Of a DNA stretch of 64,000 nucleotides, positions 31,876 to 43,078 are shown one piece after another. Below the pieces are notes generated by a model. The model ran no database searches. It saw nothing but the letters and a program-made list of their open reading frames with translations, and was not told the DNA's origin. Made by a program: the position numbers and the translations under genes. Source of the stretch: Thereva unica (lineage: Eukaryota > Arthropoda > Insecta > Diptera > Therevidae); the NCBI GenBank assembly GCA_949987705.1, contig OX465285.1:92637975-92701974 (forward strand), given 5' to 3'. How positions within the stretch are numbered: the stretch's first letter is position 1; the number at the start of each line of letters is the position of its first letter.

Positions 31876-34299
31876 ATATTGTCATGTCGTTGGACAGTTT
31901 CATTAAAAAGGGTCTCACATCGTTTTTCTGACACTGTCAGATTTGGTTCAATGTTACCAATATCTTCCAACTTCCAAAATTTTTCTATCAGCCTACTTGT
32001 GGTTTCCTCATCTTCGGTATAAGCAATATTGCACGTGGCGGGTTCTAGTGCAGCCTCTCCAATCTTTCCTGTGACGATCCATCCGAAAACTGTGTTTTGT
32101 AATGTGGGTAGATTGTCAGCTAAGCTTATTTGTCCAACTGCCATGAATTCAGTAAAAAATTCGGCTCCTAATAATACATCAATTCTCCCTGGGGTATTGA
32201 AGTTAGGATCAGCCAGTGTAATATTTTTTGGTATTGCCCAGTTGTCAATATTAAAGTGTTGGGCTGTTGTGGAGAAACGATCTCGGGCAGAACGAACGCC
32301 TCTAGCCGTGTAGAATATCCATTTACCTTAGATAGTAGCCTTACATTGATTCGTCGATTGGATTTTTGTTTCACTTGATTAATGCCGCGAATGGTCATTT
32401 TATCTGAGTTGGTTGCCGCCTTCAGCCGATTGATCATCCTCTCAGTGATTACATTCACCTGGGATCCATTGTCTAAGATTGCCCGGCACTCTATTTCGTT
32501 GCCTTCGTTCGTCACTATTTTCACCATGGCTGTGCTCAAAAATACGTATTTCCGAGCTTTACACTCGTCTAATGCTGCTAGTGTAACTGGATTAGCATCA
32601 GCACTGGTGTTGCTACCTTCGTTCGTGACACCTCTTGAAGAGCTGGATTTACTGCTGCGTCAGTCTTGCGTCCTTCTGTTTTTTCCTTGCGCCTGATGTG
32701 AAGTGTAGCAATGTATTGTGTTTTGATTACATTTAAAACAGGGACCGGGATGAGCAATTAGATGCATTGTGTCCAGATTTGAGACAATTGATGCATAACC
32801 ATATTTTTTAACGAGATTCAGCCGTTCCTTGGAATCTAGGTTTTTAAATACCTTGCAGAAGTACAGGGGATGCTTGTACTTGCATAAAATACAGCTGGCT
32901 TGTTGCTCTGTGAGAGAGCCAAGGTCAATGATTTAGTCCATGCCTGGCTTTTTTATAAGGTCCACTCTTGGAGCCTAATGCTTCCAGCGATTGAAAGCGT
33001 GTTTCTAGAAAATCTAGTAGTTGTTTGACAGATGGCACTTCCTTCGGGTTCTTTAGAGATTTCTCAAACAGCATGTGTGATTTACGATCCATCTTCTTTA
33101 TTAGTATGGGCAACAGTAACGGGTCCCAGCCTTCAACTTTTACTTTCAGGTTTTTGTAGTCCCAGGAGACATTCCTTGGTGGTGTCATGGAATGCCTTAA
33201 GGTTGGTCGCTGAAGGATGATTGTGGCTTGGTTGTGCCAGCAGCTTGTTCACTAAGGCTGAAACCAATAGTCTGTTGTTGTGGTATCTGTCTTGTAGGAT
33301 TTGCCAAGCAGTATTATAATTTTCTTCGGAGACAGTGAATGTCTCAATAATCTTTCTGCCTCCCCGGCTAGATTTGTCTTGAGGTACCACATTTCTTGCA
33401 ACTGGACATATCTTGACAATGCACCAATTGTAGGAAGAGGTCGTAGAATTGTCGCCATTTGGCGTAGTCTCCGTCAAATTTAGGCAAGGTTATTTTTGGT
33501 AAACTTGGACTACACTAGTTGTGTTCAATGGAGTGATTTGGTTCTGAGGTCTCCGATGAATAACCTTCAAGCCTTGATGAAAGTAGTACTATCAAGTGCT
33601 GAGTTTTTTGTTCAAGATCCAGAAGCTCTGATTGTTGTAGCCCCACTCTGTTGGATTTTCACAAAGTTCCCAAATTGTTTTTTCGTATTCTTCTACTTGA
33701 TGCCACTGTTGATTAATGACCTTAAGCTGATACCGGTAATATGTTTTCCTTGGTTCTCTGTGAGGTGGTTTCCATAATCCTATTGAGCCCTTCAATGGTA
33801 CGTTTTTGACCTCTTATGGCTTTAAGTAAGGTGTCCTCATCGATTTTCATCATTTGTCTTGAGGAAGCCCTTGATTCTTGTGGTGGACTACCCTGTGTAG
33901 TCTTGGATGACGATGCTGTGCCTGGTAAGTTTTCATCAGATTGCTCGTGTGAATGCGCTGCTTCGGATCTGTATTTCGGTTCTCAATCGCTAATAATTCA
34001 TCAATCCTTTGGGAGAAGTATCCAAAATATTGATCAACTACTGCCTTGATTTTGTTGTAATAATCGTCCGTGAAGTATTTGTGACTTACACCCTCCTGTG
34101 GCAGAGTTTTCATTTCCACGTCGTTTGCTGCAAAAGGAATCCAAGCTTCTTGAAGGCGGCGAATTCGTTCCTCATAGTAAGCGACCGTCTTTCTGGCTGT
34201 AGCATCCTTCCTGTAATTCTTGACGATTTTCTGGATGTCTTCTCCGAGCTTCGATTGATGATGGGCGAGTTCCTCCAGGCGGGTCATTTTGGAAGTCAT
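31876..34299 (-). pseudogene. BEL-2 gag and protease, broken by frameshifts
   Basis: Starts with ATG at 34299 and reads a helical gag N-terminus, then changes frame several times (around 33850, 33590, 33480, 33190 and 32925). Zinc-knuckle remnants lie at about 32700-32930. The protease has the active-site motif AILDNGSQ near 32470. The frame around 31872-32144 carries the post-protease FGWIVTGK segment and breaks off. The segment normally linking this to RT (about 60 codons in relatives) is missing at about 31876. Confidence 0.8.
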
Positions 34300-34379
34300 C
34301 TTGTCGTGCTCCTTTCTGGTAGGCTCCAGGTATTTGTAAACGTTGATTGATGTAGGTTCGTGATCGAGTGTTGCACCCG

Positions 34380-34397
34380 ATCACGTCGGGGTCACCA
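34380..34397 (-). other. BEL-2 primer-binding site, tRNA-Trp
   Basis: TGGTGACCCCGACGTGAT on the minus strand, 3 bases inside the 5' LTR end, is fully complementary over 18 bases to the 3' end of insect tRNA-Trp with CCA. Confidence 0.85.
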
Positions 34398-34400
34398 AAA

Positions 34401-34916
34401 TGTTAAAGGAGGGATTCGTTTATCCCTACTGATTGTGATCAGGGCGATGCGCCGTGACCTGATGTTAAAGAGTAGATATCAACCGGCACTTAAACCGAGA
34501 TATCTTCGTAGAGAGTGTAGAGGAGTTGCGGGGATGCGATATCAAACGGCACTTGAACCGAGATATCTTCGACGATAATTAAATAAAACACCTTTCTTGG
34601 TGGTTCAATTTCAACTCCGATGATTTATTGATTTAAATCGATTTATATACAATTTTTAATTTAACAACAACAAAAAACAAAAAGAATAATTCAAAAGTGA
34701 AAACAAAAAGTCCACTCAGCAAACCCGGCCATTGACATTACCGGTGAATGAATTATTATAAAAATGCAAGCTTAGCATTTCACAATTAACCTGGGTAGAA
34801 TTGCATTACAAATAATAATGCAATGACCTCAGATTTGCAGAGTGGATTTTTAACATTATGATTAACCTAATTATGATAAACTTTGACTGTGGCAAATTCC
34901 ACAGCGGACGTTAACA
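34401..34916 (-). repeat. BEL-2 5' LTR
   Basis: 516 bp, near-identical to 26338-26866 apart from the 13-base difference. Followed on the right by the ACTAC duplication. Confidence 0.9.
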
Positions 34917-34926
34917 ACTACTATTG

Positions 34927-35093
34927 ATGCTAACACTAATGACGCTAGTGAACCCAAACCAAGCTCTAATTAGCATGGAAAAATTGGAAACTGAAGCTGG
35001 ATATACTACAATCCAACAAGGGAAAATACCCATTATAGAGAAATATAATAAAATTATCCACATAGTTGATTTAAAAGGTATTAAAAATACAAT
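34927..35093 (+). pseudogene. Errantivirus-like env, N-terminal part
   Basis: The frame starts at ATG 34927, overlapping the end of pol (stop TAG at 34971-34973) in another frame, as is usual for errantiviruses. It is interrupted at 35094 by a solo LTR and resumes at 37089 in a consistent frame. The signal peptide is short or missing; in related elements env is made from a spliced RNA. Confidence 0.7.
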
Positions 35094-37088
35094 TGTAATA
35101 GCATAATGGCGCGACTATATTTTGGGCGCCACTTATGCGAGGTATTACCCCCTTAGCCATAAGCCCGGAAAAGCATGACCAAGGAGTCAATACCATACAT
35201 AAGAAAAAAAAATTCCGGAACTCCTATGCCGGCCACACGGAGTTCACTAGCTCGCCGGGGGGTCGTGGGGTGTGTGGCCGGGCCTATACGCAGTATGGTT
35301 CACCACTTACCTAAATGTTGATGCGAGTTCTTCTACATGTCTCATTTAGCCCATGGTCGCTCCTTAACGAGCACCATCGTGGATACCCAAGCAGCTATTG
35401 GACCTTGAAAACAAAATAAAATGCCATCACGAGAAACGCCCCGAGAGCGAAACCCGCCCAACCATCCTGGAAGTAATTGTTTAACTGTTTAGGCCATAAG
35501 GCCTATTAAAAGACCTGGTGACAATATTATTAAAATTAAATTATATTTAAATATTTTTACACAATAAAGTGTTCAACAAAAAAAAATGTGTTTGGATCGT
35601 GTGAGGATACAGAATTAGGAAAATTAATAATGTATAATAGATAACGGCGGCTGAAACCGTACAAACTCTGAGAGCACTATCTCGTACAATGAGAATAGGG
35701 TACTTAACGAAAAATAAACACGTCGACCTGGCCAGTTCGATGTCTTTGTACAACGATAATTAAGAACATTTATAATTAATTATGTCAAAACAACCACAAG
35801 TTAAAGTGCTCACAAGAGCAAGGAATCAATGTATAGTAAGTAATGGATTAGTGTGGTGTAATTCAGGTGCAATTTCAAATATAATTCAATATAGTTTAAA
35901 CATTATTATTATAATAATAAAAGAATGCAATATAATTACTTCAACAGAAACAACAAACAGGTCCAAAAATACAGATTAAAACCCCTAAAACATAAATACA
36001 TTACTTATTAAATTAAGGTAAATTGTTTACAAATGTGTACGCTAACTCGAATACTACTTCCTCTCACACAAACAAACCAATAAATTATTCACTTCATAAT
36101 TGTCCGTAGATATAAACGAAGAGCATTTACTGAGAACCAAAGTGAGTTGTGAACAATCACTCAAAAAATATTATATGTATTATCTTCGAACCTAGCCAAC
36201 AATATTTACATCGGCATCCACAGAATAGTTACTTGTCCAACCAAAACAAAAAACACATAGTATAGTGCACACAATTATACCAGTGGTACACATCTTAAAA
36301 TCTGCTACATATTTTTTTTTGGTTTTTTTTTCCTTTCTTATGTAATGCAAAACTCGCCAAATACCTTTTCAGGCTTGAGTTATATCAAACCTGGCCTAGA
36401 CTATGCAAACATAACTTCATCCAACGAGGATTTTCCTTTCTAGCCTTGGTTGGCACGCCGCCCTTTTAGTTTGTTGCCTGCAACGCCACCGCAACCGTAT
36501 CTACATCCAGTCCACCAGTTTCTTCGGGGGTTCCCTGAGGCCGATACTCCTAAACTTTTATTTTTTTCTCTATATCTCCGTCAAATATGGGTGCTTCTCG
36601 GTCTTCCTCCACATACTTCTTTGTCGAAAATTCCTGTCTCTCTTATATTCTTTTTGAATTTATGTAACAAAACCACAGACCCAATTTGTGCAATTGTAGG
36701 GGTGCAATTCAAATAATTTTTTTTTTTACTGTTTCTTGGTGTAAAAACTCCTTGACTCCACTCCAATTTCCAGAAGGTTGTTCCAGTTTCCTTACTCCTC
36801 TAACCAGCAATTTTACTAATGTTGTCTTTTAAGCAAAAAAAAATATCTTTTTTACAAAGCAAATAATTGCTTTAAAAAACTCAATACTTGGATATTGTCT
36901 TTTCAAAAAAAAAACTCCCAACCACTGACTAATTTTTCCTCACTCGACCTTCTATTTTTTTTCTCGCATCCCTCGTTTTAATTTTCCCATTACCTACAAA
37001 GTGATTTCTAAAAAATTTTCCCTTTACCTACAAAGTGATTTCTAAAAAATTTTCCCAACCAAAATAAATTTTATAACCGACCGTTACA
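35094..37088 (-). mobile_element. Solo LTR inside env
   Basis: 1995 bp, with ends TGTAAT...GTTACA and target duplication CAAT at 35090-35093 and 37089-37092. The first 220 bases are an inverted, diverged copy of the 3' end of the LTRs at 15158 and 21046, including the splice donor. The rest shows little resemblance, so it is a relative of that family, not a copy. No internal region remains, as expected from recombination between two LTRs. No gene is seen inside. Confidence 0.82.
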
Positions 37089-38455
37089 CAATTGACTTGG
37101 TGGAGTGTCAAGTGAAGGATCTATTTCACCTACCAGAAGATGAAAATATTATCAGTACCCTGACAGGAAAGCTCAACAAGGTAAAACATACTTTTAAAAC
37201 ATTAATACCTTTAAGACAAAAAAGAGCACTTATTAATGTTGGAGGGACCATCTTAAAATGGATTTTTGGTACTATGAATGAAGATGACAAGCTAGAGATT
37301 GAGGAACATTTAAAAATAACAGACAAAAATGTTCATAGTGCCATAGAAAATTCTAACAATCAGATAAAAATAAATAATTTGCTACAAGAATATATTAATA
37401 CTCTCCGGTATAATATACAAAGAAACAACAGAGAAATACACGAACTTTTAAATCTAGTTAATACCAGTAATAGAGACGTAGTACGACAATTACAGTATTT
37501 ACAAACCTTGACTCATATAAATCTTTTAAACGAAGAAATTGAAAAAATACAGGAAAATGTTGCTTTCTCTAAACATCAAATAATGGGTAGATCAATGCTT
37601 ACACCCGAAGAAATTGACGCTTATGATATAGACATCTTCAAACTACAAGAGCTTAAAAGTTCTTTAGCATTGGCAGATTCCAAATTACTTTTTATAATAC
37701 TTATCCCGCAAATTAGTAAATTAGAAGCTACTCACTTCAAAGTCGTTCCAATTCCAGATTCAAATAATCAAGAAATCGATATTAAAATTTTAGATATTAT
37801 AATTTTTGAAAATAAACCATACTATCTAGATCAGGAAAGATATAGGAAAAGTTTAAGACCCGTTAATGATTGCATATCAAGTCTCTTAAATAAGTCTTAT
37901 GACAATTGTTTGAAAGTTACAAAATCAGGTCTAGAAATAATAGAAATAGACGTAGGACTAATTATAATCAAAAATGGAAAAAATTTAACTCTTACTAACA
38001 GTCGTAATAATATAGAATATTCATTAAATAAAAATTACTAAATAACATTTAATAATTGCTCCGTTATGTCAAATAATATAGAATTTTTAAATAAAGAGAG
38101 AAAATTAAAGCATAATATCGTAATTCCTAGTTATAATAAAATTAAGGATGTTAATTCAACAATAGATCTAAAAAATTACACATTAAACAAATACAGAACT
38201 ATAAACAAATTAAGGAAATTCGTTACGAGAAAGAGCAAAACATCGTTATAACTTATACTAATTTATCACTAGTTACAATCATAATTACGATTTTAATCAC
38301 ATTAATATTTTTAAGATATTGCAAAAAAGAAACAAAAAATAAAGTAGTTGATAATTTTGCCCAGGAGAGCAAAACACTTGAGGAAGGGGGAGTCATATAT
38401 CCTAGTAACCAAATCCTTGAAGAAATCATAACTTCTACATCCGTTCCCAAGTAAT
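37089..38455 (+). pseudogene. Errantivirus-like env, main part (F-type fusion protein)
   Basis: Contains a furin-type site RQKR at 37214-37225, followed by a fusion-peptide-like stretch ALINVGGTILKWIFGTM, then long helices. The frame has a stop at 38039-38041, continues in the same frame to 38251, and shifts frame near 38225. A hydrophobic membrane segment (LVTIIITILITLIFL) near 38270-38320 is followed by a basic tail ending near 38452. The end of env overlaps the polypurine tract and the 3' LTR, a known errantivirus trait. The breaks show that it is inactive. Confidence 0.83.
38378..38390 (+). other. Errantivirus-like polypurine tract
   Basis: GGAAGGGGG preceded by TTGA lies directly before AGTCATAT, the presumed start of the 3' LTR (errantivirus LTRs begin with AGT). 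Confidence 0.65.
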
Positions 38456-38810
38456 CTTGTTGATATGTTGCGCTAGTTAATAAGAATTATTTTATCTTAT
38501 AACTCCCAAGATTTCTTCCCACATTATAACCCAAGAATTGATCACGTTACGTCTAATTAATAAGAATTACTTTATCTTATGACACCCAAGATTTCTTCCC
38601 ACATTACTGCGACGTTATGCTGATTTCTCGCGAAGACACATTTTTGTAACTTGAACCCGAAGTGTAGATCTTTTAATTTGTAATGTACCAAATAATGTTC
38701 ATTTTAAGTTTGATCGTCGTGAAATAAAGTCCTAGTTGAGTTAAAGGAAAATCTTTTTATTAAATTTTATTAAATATAATTTTTTTGTAATAGGAAAAAC
38801 TAATTACAAG
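38391..38810 (+). repeat. Errantivirus-like 3' LTR
   Basis: Starts AGTCATATATCC. Contains a direct repeat of about 55 bases (38473-38530 and 38553-38606, AATAAGAATTA...CCCAAGATTTCTTCCCACATTA) and AATAAA near 38723. The right end is set only by the break-off of the neighbouring gag frame near 38810. No matching 5' LTR is in the window. Confidence 0.6.
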
Positions 38811-39609
38811 TTTTGCACAACACTTCCTCAGGTAGACATGACTCCACCAATGGCATCAACATCGAAGCACACTTCTCCGTAGTGACCTGCAATGCTTCTA
38901 GCGCTCTTAGTTCACTCTCTATGCTGTCTTATAAGGCCGACAAAGAAATTGAATTTTTCAAAACAAGCCCTAATAGTTCTCGGACATACACCTCAGCTAA
39001 AAGATCTTCTCTACCATATCTGTCTTGTAAACATTGTAGAGCTTGGGGGTAATTTTGGCTTGTTGCTGGAAAGCTTTCAACTAGGTTCCTCGCCCTTGAC
39101 CCAGGTACTGTTGCCTGAATTAAATACTGAAATTTGTCTGCACTATCTATTAGAATGTCTTCGTGGATCTTCCTAAACTGAGCCCGAAACGGTCGCCACT
39201 CCTTGAGCTCACCACTAAATTTCTTCAGCTCGAGCTGCGGCAATCTGAAAGATCGTCTACTCTCTTGTTGTCCAATGGCTTGTGTAGATAAATCTTGGAT
39301 GATAGCCTCCACCTGTAGTTGCCTATCCAATGTGTCTACTTTTGCTTTCATCAAGTTATATTTGAGCTCGTATCCGTCACTCGTCTCGATTTCTTTCTCT
39401 AGGAAGTCTTGTTGAATGTTTTCGTCCTTCAATAATTCTCCATAAATTTGATGATTTAATTCTCTTAACTCATCTCGTTTTCTCTCAATGATCTCCATTT
39501 GACTCTTGATTTCCGAGGGATCCTTTGCTTCCTTGTTTAAAACTTGATCCAGTTTTTCTATGGCATTCGTAAACGTGGCTCTTAGTGCAGCGCGTGCCTT
39601 TTTATCCAT
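38801..39609 (-). pseudogene. BEL-4 gag fragment
   Basis: Starts at ATG 39609 with a coiled-coil-rich N-terminus, then a Pao-type gag domain with LPQLELKKFSGELKEWRPF. A TAA at 38929-38931 breaks the frame, which continues in phase to about 38801 (ESELRALEAL...LVESCLPEEVL, a typical BEL gag segment). It then ends against the errantivirus-like LTR. It differs from the gags of BEL-1, BEL-2 and BEL-3, so it is a fourth family. Confidence 0.82.
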
Positions 39610-39622
39610 TTTCGTAATCCCG

Positions 39623-39640
39623 GTCCTGTCACGGTCGCCA
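39623..39640 (-). other. BEL-4 primer-binding site, tRNA-Arg
   Basis: TGGCGACCGTGACAGGAC on the minus strand is complementary over 18 bases to the 3' end of tRNA-Arg. It lies 13 bases before the gag start. The LTR should begin at about 39641; only about 75 bases remain before the satellite. Confidence 0.8.
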
Positions 39641-39716
39641 ATTGTGGGAAAAAATTGAAAAAAACTTTCCTTGTTCGGTTCTGGATTACGATTTTTAAAT
39701 TCTTTTATTTAACTTG

Positions 39717-41393
39717 CACTGTTTGTCGTCAAATCTTGGAAGTTAAATTTGACCCACTTCCCGGTTTCGGATAGAGCTGAAATTTTGCATACACGTTTAG
39801 TTTGGATGACAATGCAATCTGGCCATTTTGTAAAAATATCAAGATAGCGGTTCCAAAATGGCGCCCGCTTTTATTTTACTTACACTGTTTGTCGTCAAAT
39901 CTTGGAAGTTAAATTTGACCCACTTCCCGGTTTCGGATAGAGCTGAAATTTTGCATACACGTTTAGTTTGGATAACAATGCAATCTGGCCATTTTGTAAA
40001 AATATCAAGATGGCGGTTCCAAAATGGCGCCCGATTTTTGAAATTGTGCTCCGCGGCCCTTTGAAATGGGTATCAAATGAAAGGATATGACAGGTAGAAC
40101 ACAATAAGCTATGTGGCGTCATTCCAAATTCAAAATGGCGGACAACACTTACACTGTTTGTCGTCAAATCTTGGAAGTTAAATTTGACCCACTTCCCGGT
40201 TTCGGATAGAGCTGAAATTTTGCATACACGTTTAGTTTGGATGACAATGCAATCTGGCCATTTTGTAAAAATATCAAGATAGCGGTTCCAAAATGGCGCC
40301 CGCTTTTATTTTACTTACACTGTTTGTCGTCAAATCTTGGAAGTTAAATTTGACCCACTTCCCGGTTTCGGATAGAGCTGAAATTTTGCATACACGTTTA
40401 GTTTGGATAACAATGCAATCTGGCCATTTTGTAAAAATATCAAGATGGCGGTTCCAAAATGGCGCCCGATTTTTGAAATTGTGCTCCGCGGCCCTTTGAA
40501 ATGGGTATCAAATGAAAGGATATGACAGGTAGAACACAATAAGCTATGTGGCGTCATTCCAAATTCAAAATGGCGGACAACACTTACACTGTTTGTCGTC
40601 AAATCTTGGAAGTTAAATTTGACCCACTTCCCGGTTTCGGATAGAGCTGAAATTTTGCATACACGTTTAGTTTGGATGTCAATGCAATCTGGCCATTTTG
40701 TAAAAATATAATGATGGCGGTTCCAAAATGGCGCCCGATTTTTGAAATTGTGCTCCGCGGCCCTCTGACATGGGTATCAAATGAAAGGATATGACAGGTA
40801 GAACACAATAAGCTATGTGGCGTCATTCTAAATTCAAAATGGCGGCCAACACTTGCACTGTTTGTCGTCAAATCTTGGAAGTTAAATTTGACCCACTTCC
40901 CGGTTTCGGATAGAGCTGAAATTTTGCATACACGTTTAGTTTGGGTGACAATGCAATCTGGCCATTTTGTAAAAATATCAAGATGGCGGTTCCAAAATGG
41001 CGCCCGATTTTTGAAATTGTGCTCCGCGGCCCTCTGACATGGGTATCAAATGAGAGGATATGACAGGTAGAACACAATAAGCTATGTGGCGTCATTCCAA
41101 ATTCAAAATGGCGGCCAACACTTACACTGTTTGTCGTCAAATCTTGGAAGTTAAATTTGACCCACTTCCCGGTTTCGGATAGAGCTGAAATTTTGCATAC
41201 ACGTTTAGTTTGGATGACAATGCAATCTGGCCATTTTGTAAAAATATCAAGATGGCGGTTCCAAAATGGCGCCCGATTTTTGAAATTGTGCTCCGCGGCC
41301 CTCTGACATGGGTATTAAATGAAAGGATATGACAGGTAGAACACAATAAGCTATGTGGCGTCATTCCAAATTCAAAATGGCGGCCAACACTAA
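39717..41393 (+). repeat. Satellite array with 269-bp and 166-bp monomers
   Basis: Monomers start with CACTGTTTGTCGTC at 39717, 39883, 40152, 40318, 40587, 40856 and 41125. Order and length are 166, 269, 166, 269, 269, 269, 269 (sum 1677). The 166-bp form lacks the last part of the monomer. The first two 166+269 pairs look identical, which points to a recent 435-bp duplication. The 90-aa minus-strand frame in each long monomer is a by-product of the repeat. Confidence 0.92.
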
Positions 41394-41950
41394 ATTGCGG
41401 AAAGCTTATAATAGACTAAAAAGTAGAAAATATAACCGATCAACTTCCAATTTTGCACACACTCGTAGTTCGGGTGGTTAATGTGTATGAATGATGAGAT
41501 GAATAGTTGAGTTAAGGGTGAGTTGATAATAAAGAAGCAATACACGTTACAAAAAATCACAAACAAACACAGAGATGCTGCTGTCAACTAAATTCAACTA
41601 CTCAAATACTGAACTCATGTCCGTATGCATAATTTCAACTAAACCCAGGTAGCAGAGCTGAGTCGAGTTCAGTCAACCTTAACCCAACTCGACTCCCGTT
41701 TACATGTAGTTAGACTTGGGTTCAACTTGAGTTCAACTCATCATGTATAAGTACTAAATGCAATTTGACCTTTTTGTAAAAAAATCAAGAAGACGGTTCC
41801 GAGATGGCGGCCGTTTTTGCAATTATGTTCCACCGAGCCCACGACATGGGTATCAAATGAATACAGTAAACTGTGTGACGTAATTTTAAATCTAATAGAA
41901 TTGCCATCATAAAATGGCGGAATACATATAATAAACTAAAAAGTAGAAAA
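41394..41950 (+). repeat. Decayed satellite-related sequence
   Basis: The 41760-41900 stretch is a diverged version of the monomer (TTTTTGTAAAAAAATCAAGA, then GGCGGCCG, then CATGGGTATCAAATGA). The motif ACTAAAAAGTAGAAAAT occurs at 41416 and 41935, so a longer ancestral unit of about 520 bp is possible. Confidence 0.55.
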
Positions 41951-41954
41951 TAAA

Positions 41955-42347
41955 ATAAATGGTTAAAAAAATTTTTAAAAAAAATTCTTTTCATTAACTA
42001 AAAAATGTACTGAAAAGTAAAAAATAAAAAATATTTTAAAGAAAGCGTGGAATTTCAATTTTAATGAAAAAGTTAATTAAAAGAATGGCGCATTTTTCAT
42101 CAAAAAATTTTGTTAGAATTTGAAATTAACAAAGCAAAAAATTGAGGGTTATTGTAAATCTCACGCGATTTACAGTTATATTTTCAATTTTTGATGAAAA
42201 ATGCGCCATTCTTTTAATTAACTTTTTCATTAAAATTGAAATTCCACGCTTTCTTTAAAATATTTTTTATTTTTTACTTTTCAGTACATTTTTTAGTTAA
42301 TGAAAAGAATTTTTTTTAAAAAATTTTTTTAACCATTTATTTTATTT
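41955..42347. repeat. Foldback element, about 160-bp arms
   Basis: Arms at about 41955-42115 and 42185-42347 are nearly perfect inverted copies (for example GAATGGCGCATTTTTCATCA at 42083 and its inverse at 42198). The loop is about 70 bp. No frame. Confidence 0.85.
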
Positions 42348-43078
42348 ATTTATTATCAAAAACTATCGAAAAACTAACTATTTTGTTCTGGAACAATATA
42401 TCAATCATAATAGCCCTGACAATTCATTAATTCTAAATATAACAAAGAAATTGTAGCACAGTAATTAATGTTGTATATAATACAATAATTCTCAACACAC
42501 CGCATCCGTTAGGTAGGTCAATAAGACAGGTCCAATAAAAAAATTAGCCGTTTAAGAATCAACTTTTTTCCGACGTCGCGTCGCTAGCTCTTATACTAAT
42601 ATATATTGATCAAAAAGGGTAGAAATTCTTAAAGAAAAAATTAATAAATATTGAAAGCAAAAAATAACTTTCCTAATTGTTAAAACAAAAGGTATTGAAA
42701 TGGGCCGGAATTTTTGATTTTCCCGGTCCTAAAATCATTCTCAATCCAGTCTTGCCAGAACGGTTCTCATTCGAATGCGTAGTTCAAGCATTATTGAACG
42801 TGATTTGTGCTTACCTGGGGGACTGTATGGTAAAACAACACTCACTTTTGGAATGGTCTATACCGATGCGGATGCATTTATAAATGTTCATGCCTGAATT
42901 TTTAGAATTCCGTGCCCGTACCACAAAATTATTTTTTATCGGGCAAATATTAAGGGATATTGTAATGCATCATATTATATGTGAGGCTCTATGATAGTAA
43001 TTTGTTATGCTTTCTATGGAGTATTATGTCCCGGTTATCACATTGTTGATGTAACACTAGCGCAGAGACTTCACTTGT
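42348..43078. other. Unannotated AT-rich stretch
   Basis: No gene or repeat recognised. The small open frame at 42677-42883 has no recognisable product. Confidence 0.4.

Larger units (their letters stand above)
26338..34916 (-). mobile_element. BEL-2: BEL/Pao element with an envelope frame
   Basis: LTRs at 26338-26866 (529 bp) and 34401-34916 (516 bp), TGTTAA...TTAACA, with a 5-bp ACTAC duplication (26333-26337 and 34917-34921). The minus-strand order is 5' LTR, tRNA-Trp primer-binding site, gag/protease (broken), RT-RNase H-integrase joined in frame to an F-type envelope, polypurine tract AACGGGGGGAGGA (26867-26879), 3' LTR. It is inserted at the pol-env boundary of an errantivirus-like element. 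Several frameshifts and a deletion before RT make this copy defective. Confidence 0.92.

Noticed and set aside
39895..41364. Repeated 75-90-aa minus-strand frames in the satellite
   Set aside because: They follow the monomer period; the satellite explains them fully.
39717..41393. CRISPR-like array
   Set aside because: Repeat units are 166-269 bp with no short repeat-spacer pattern, in a eukaryotic context.
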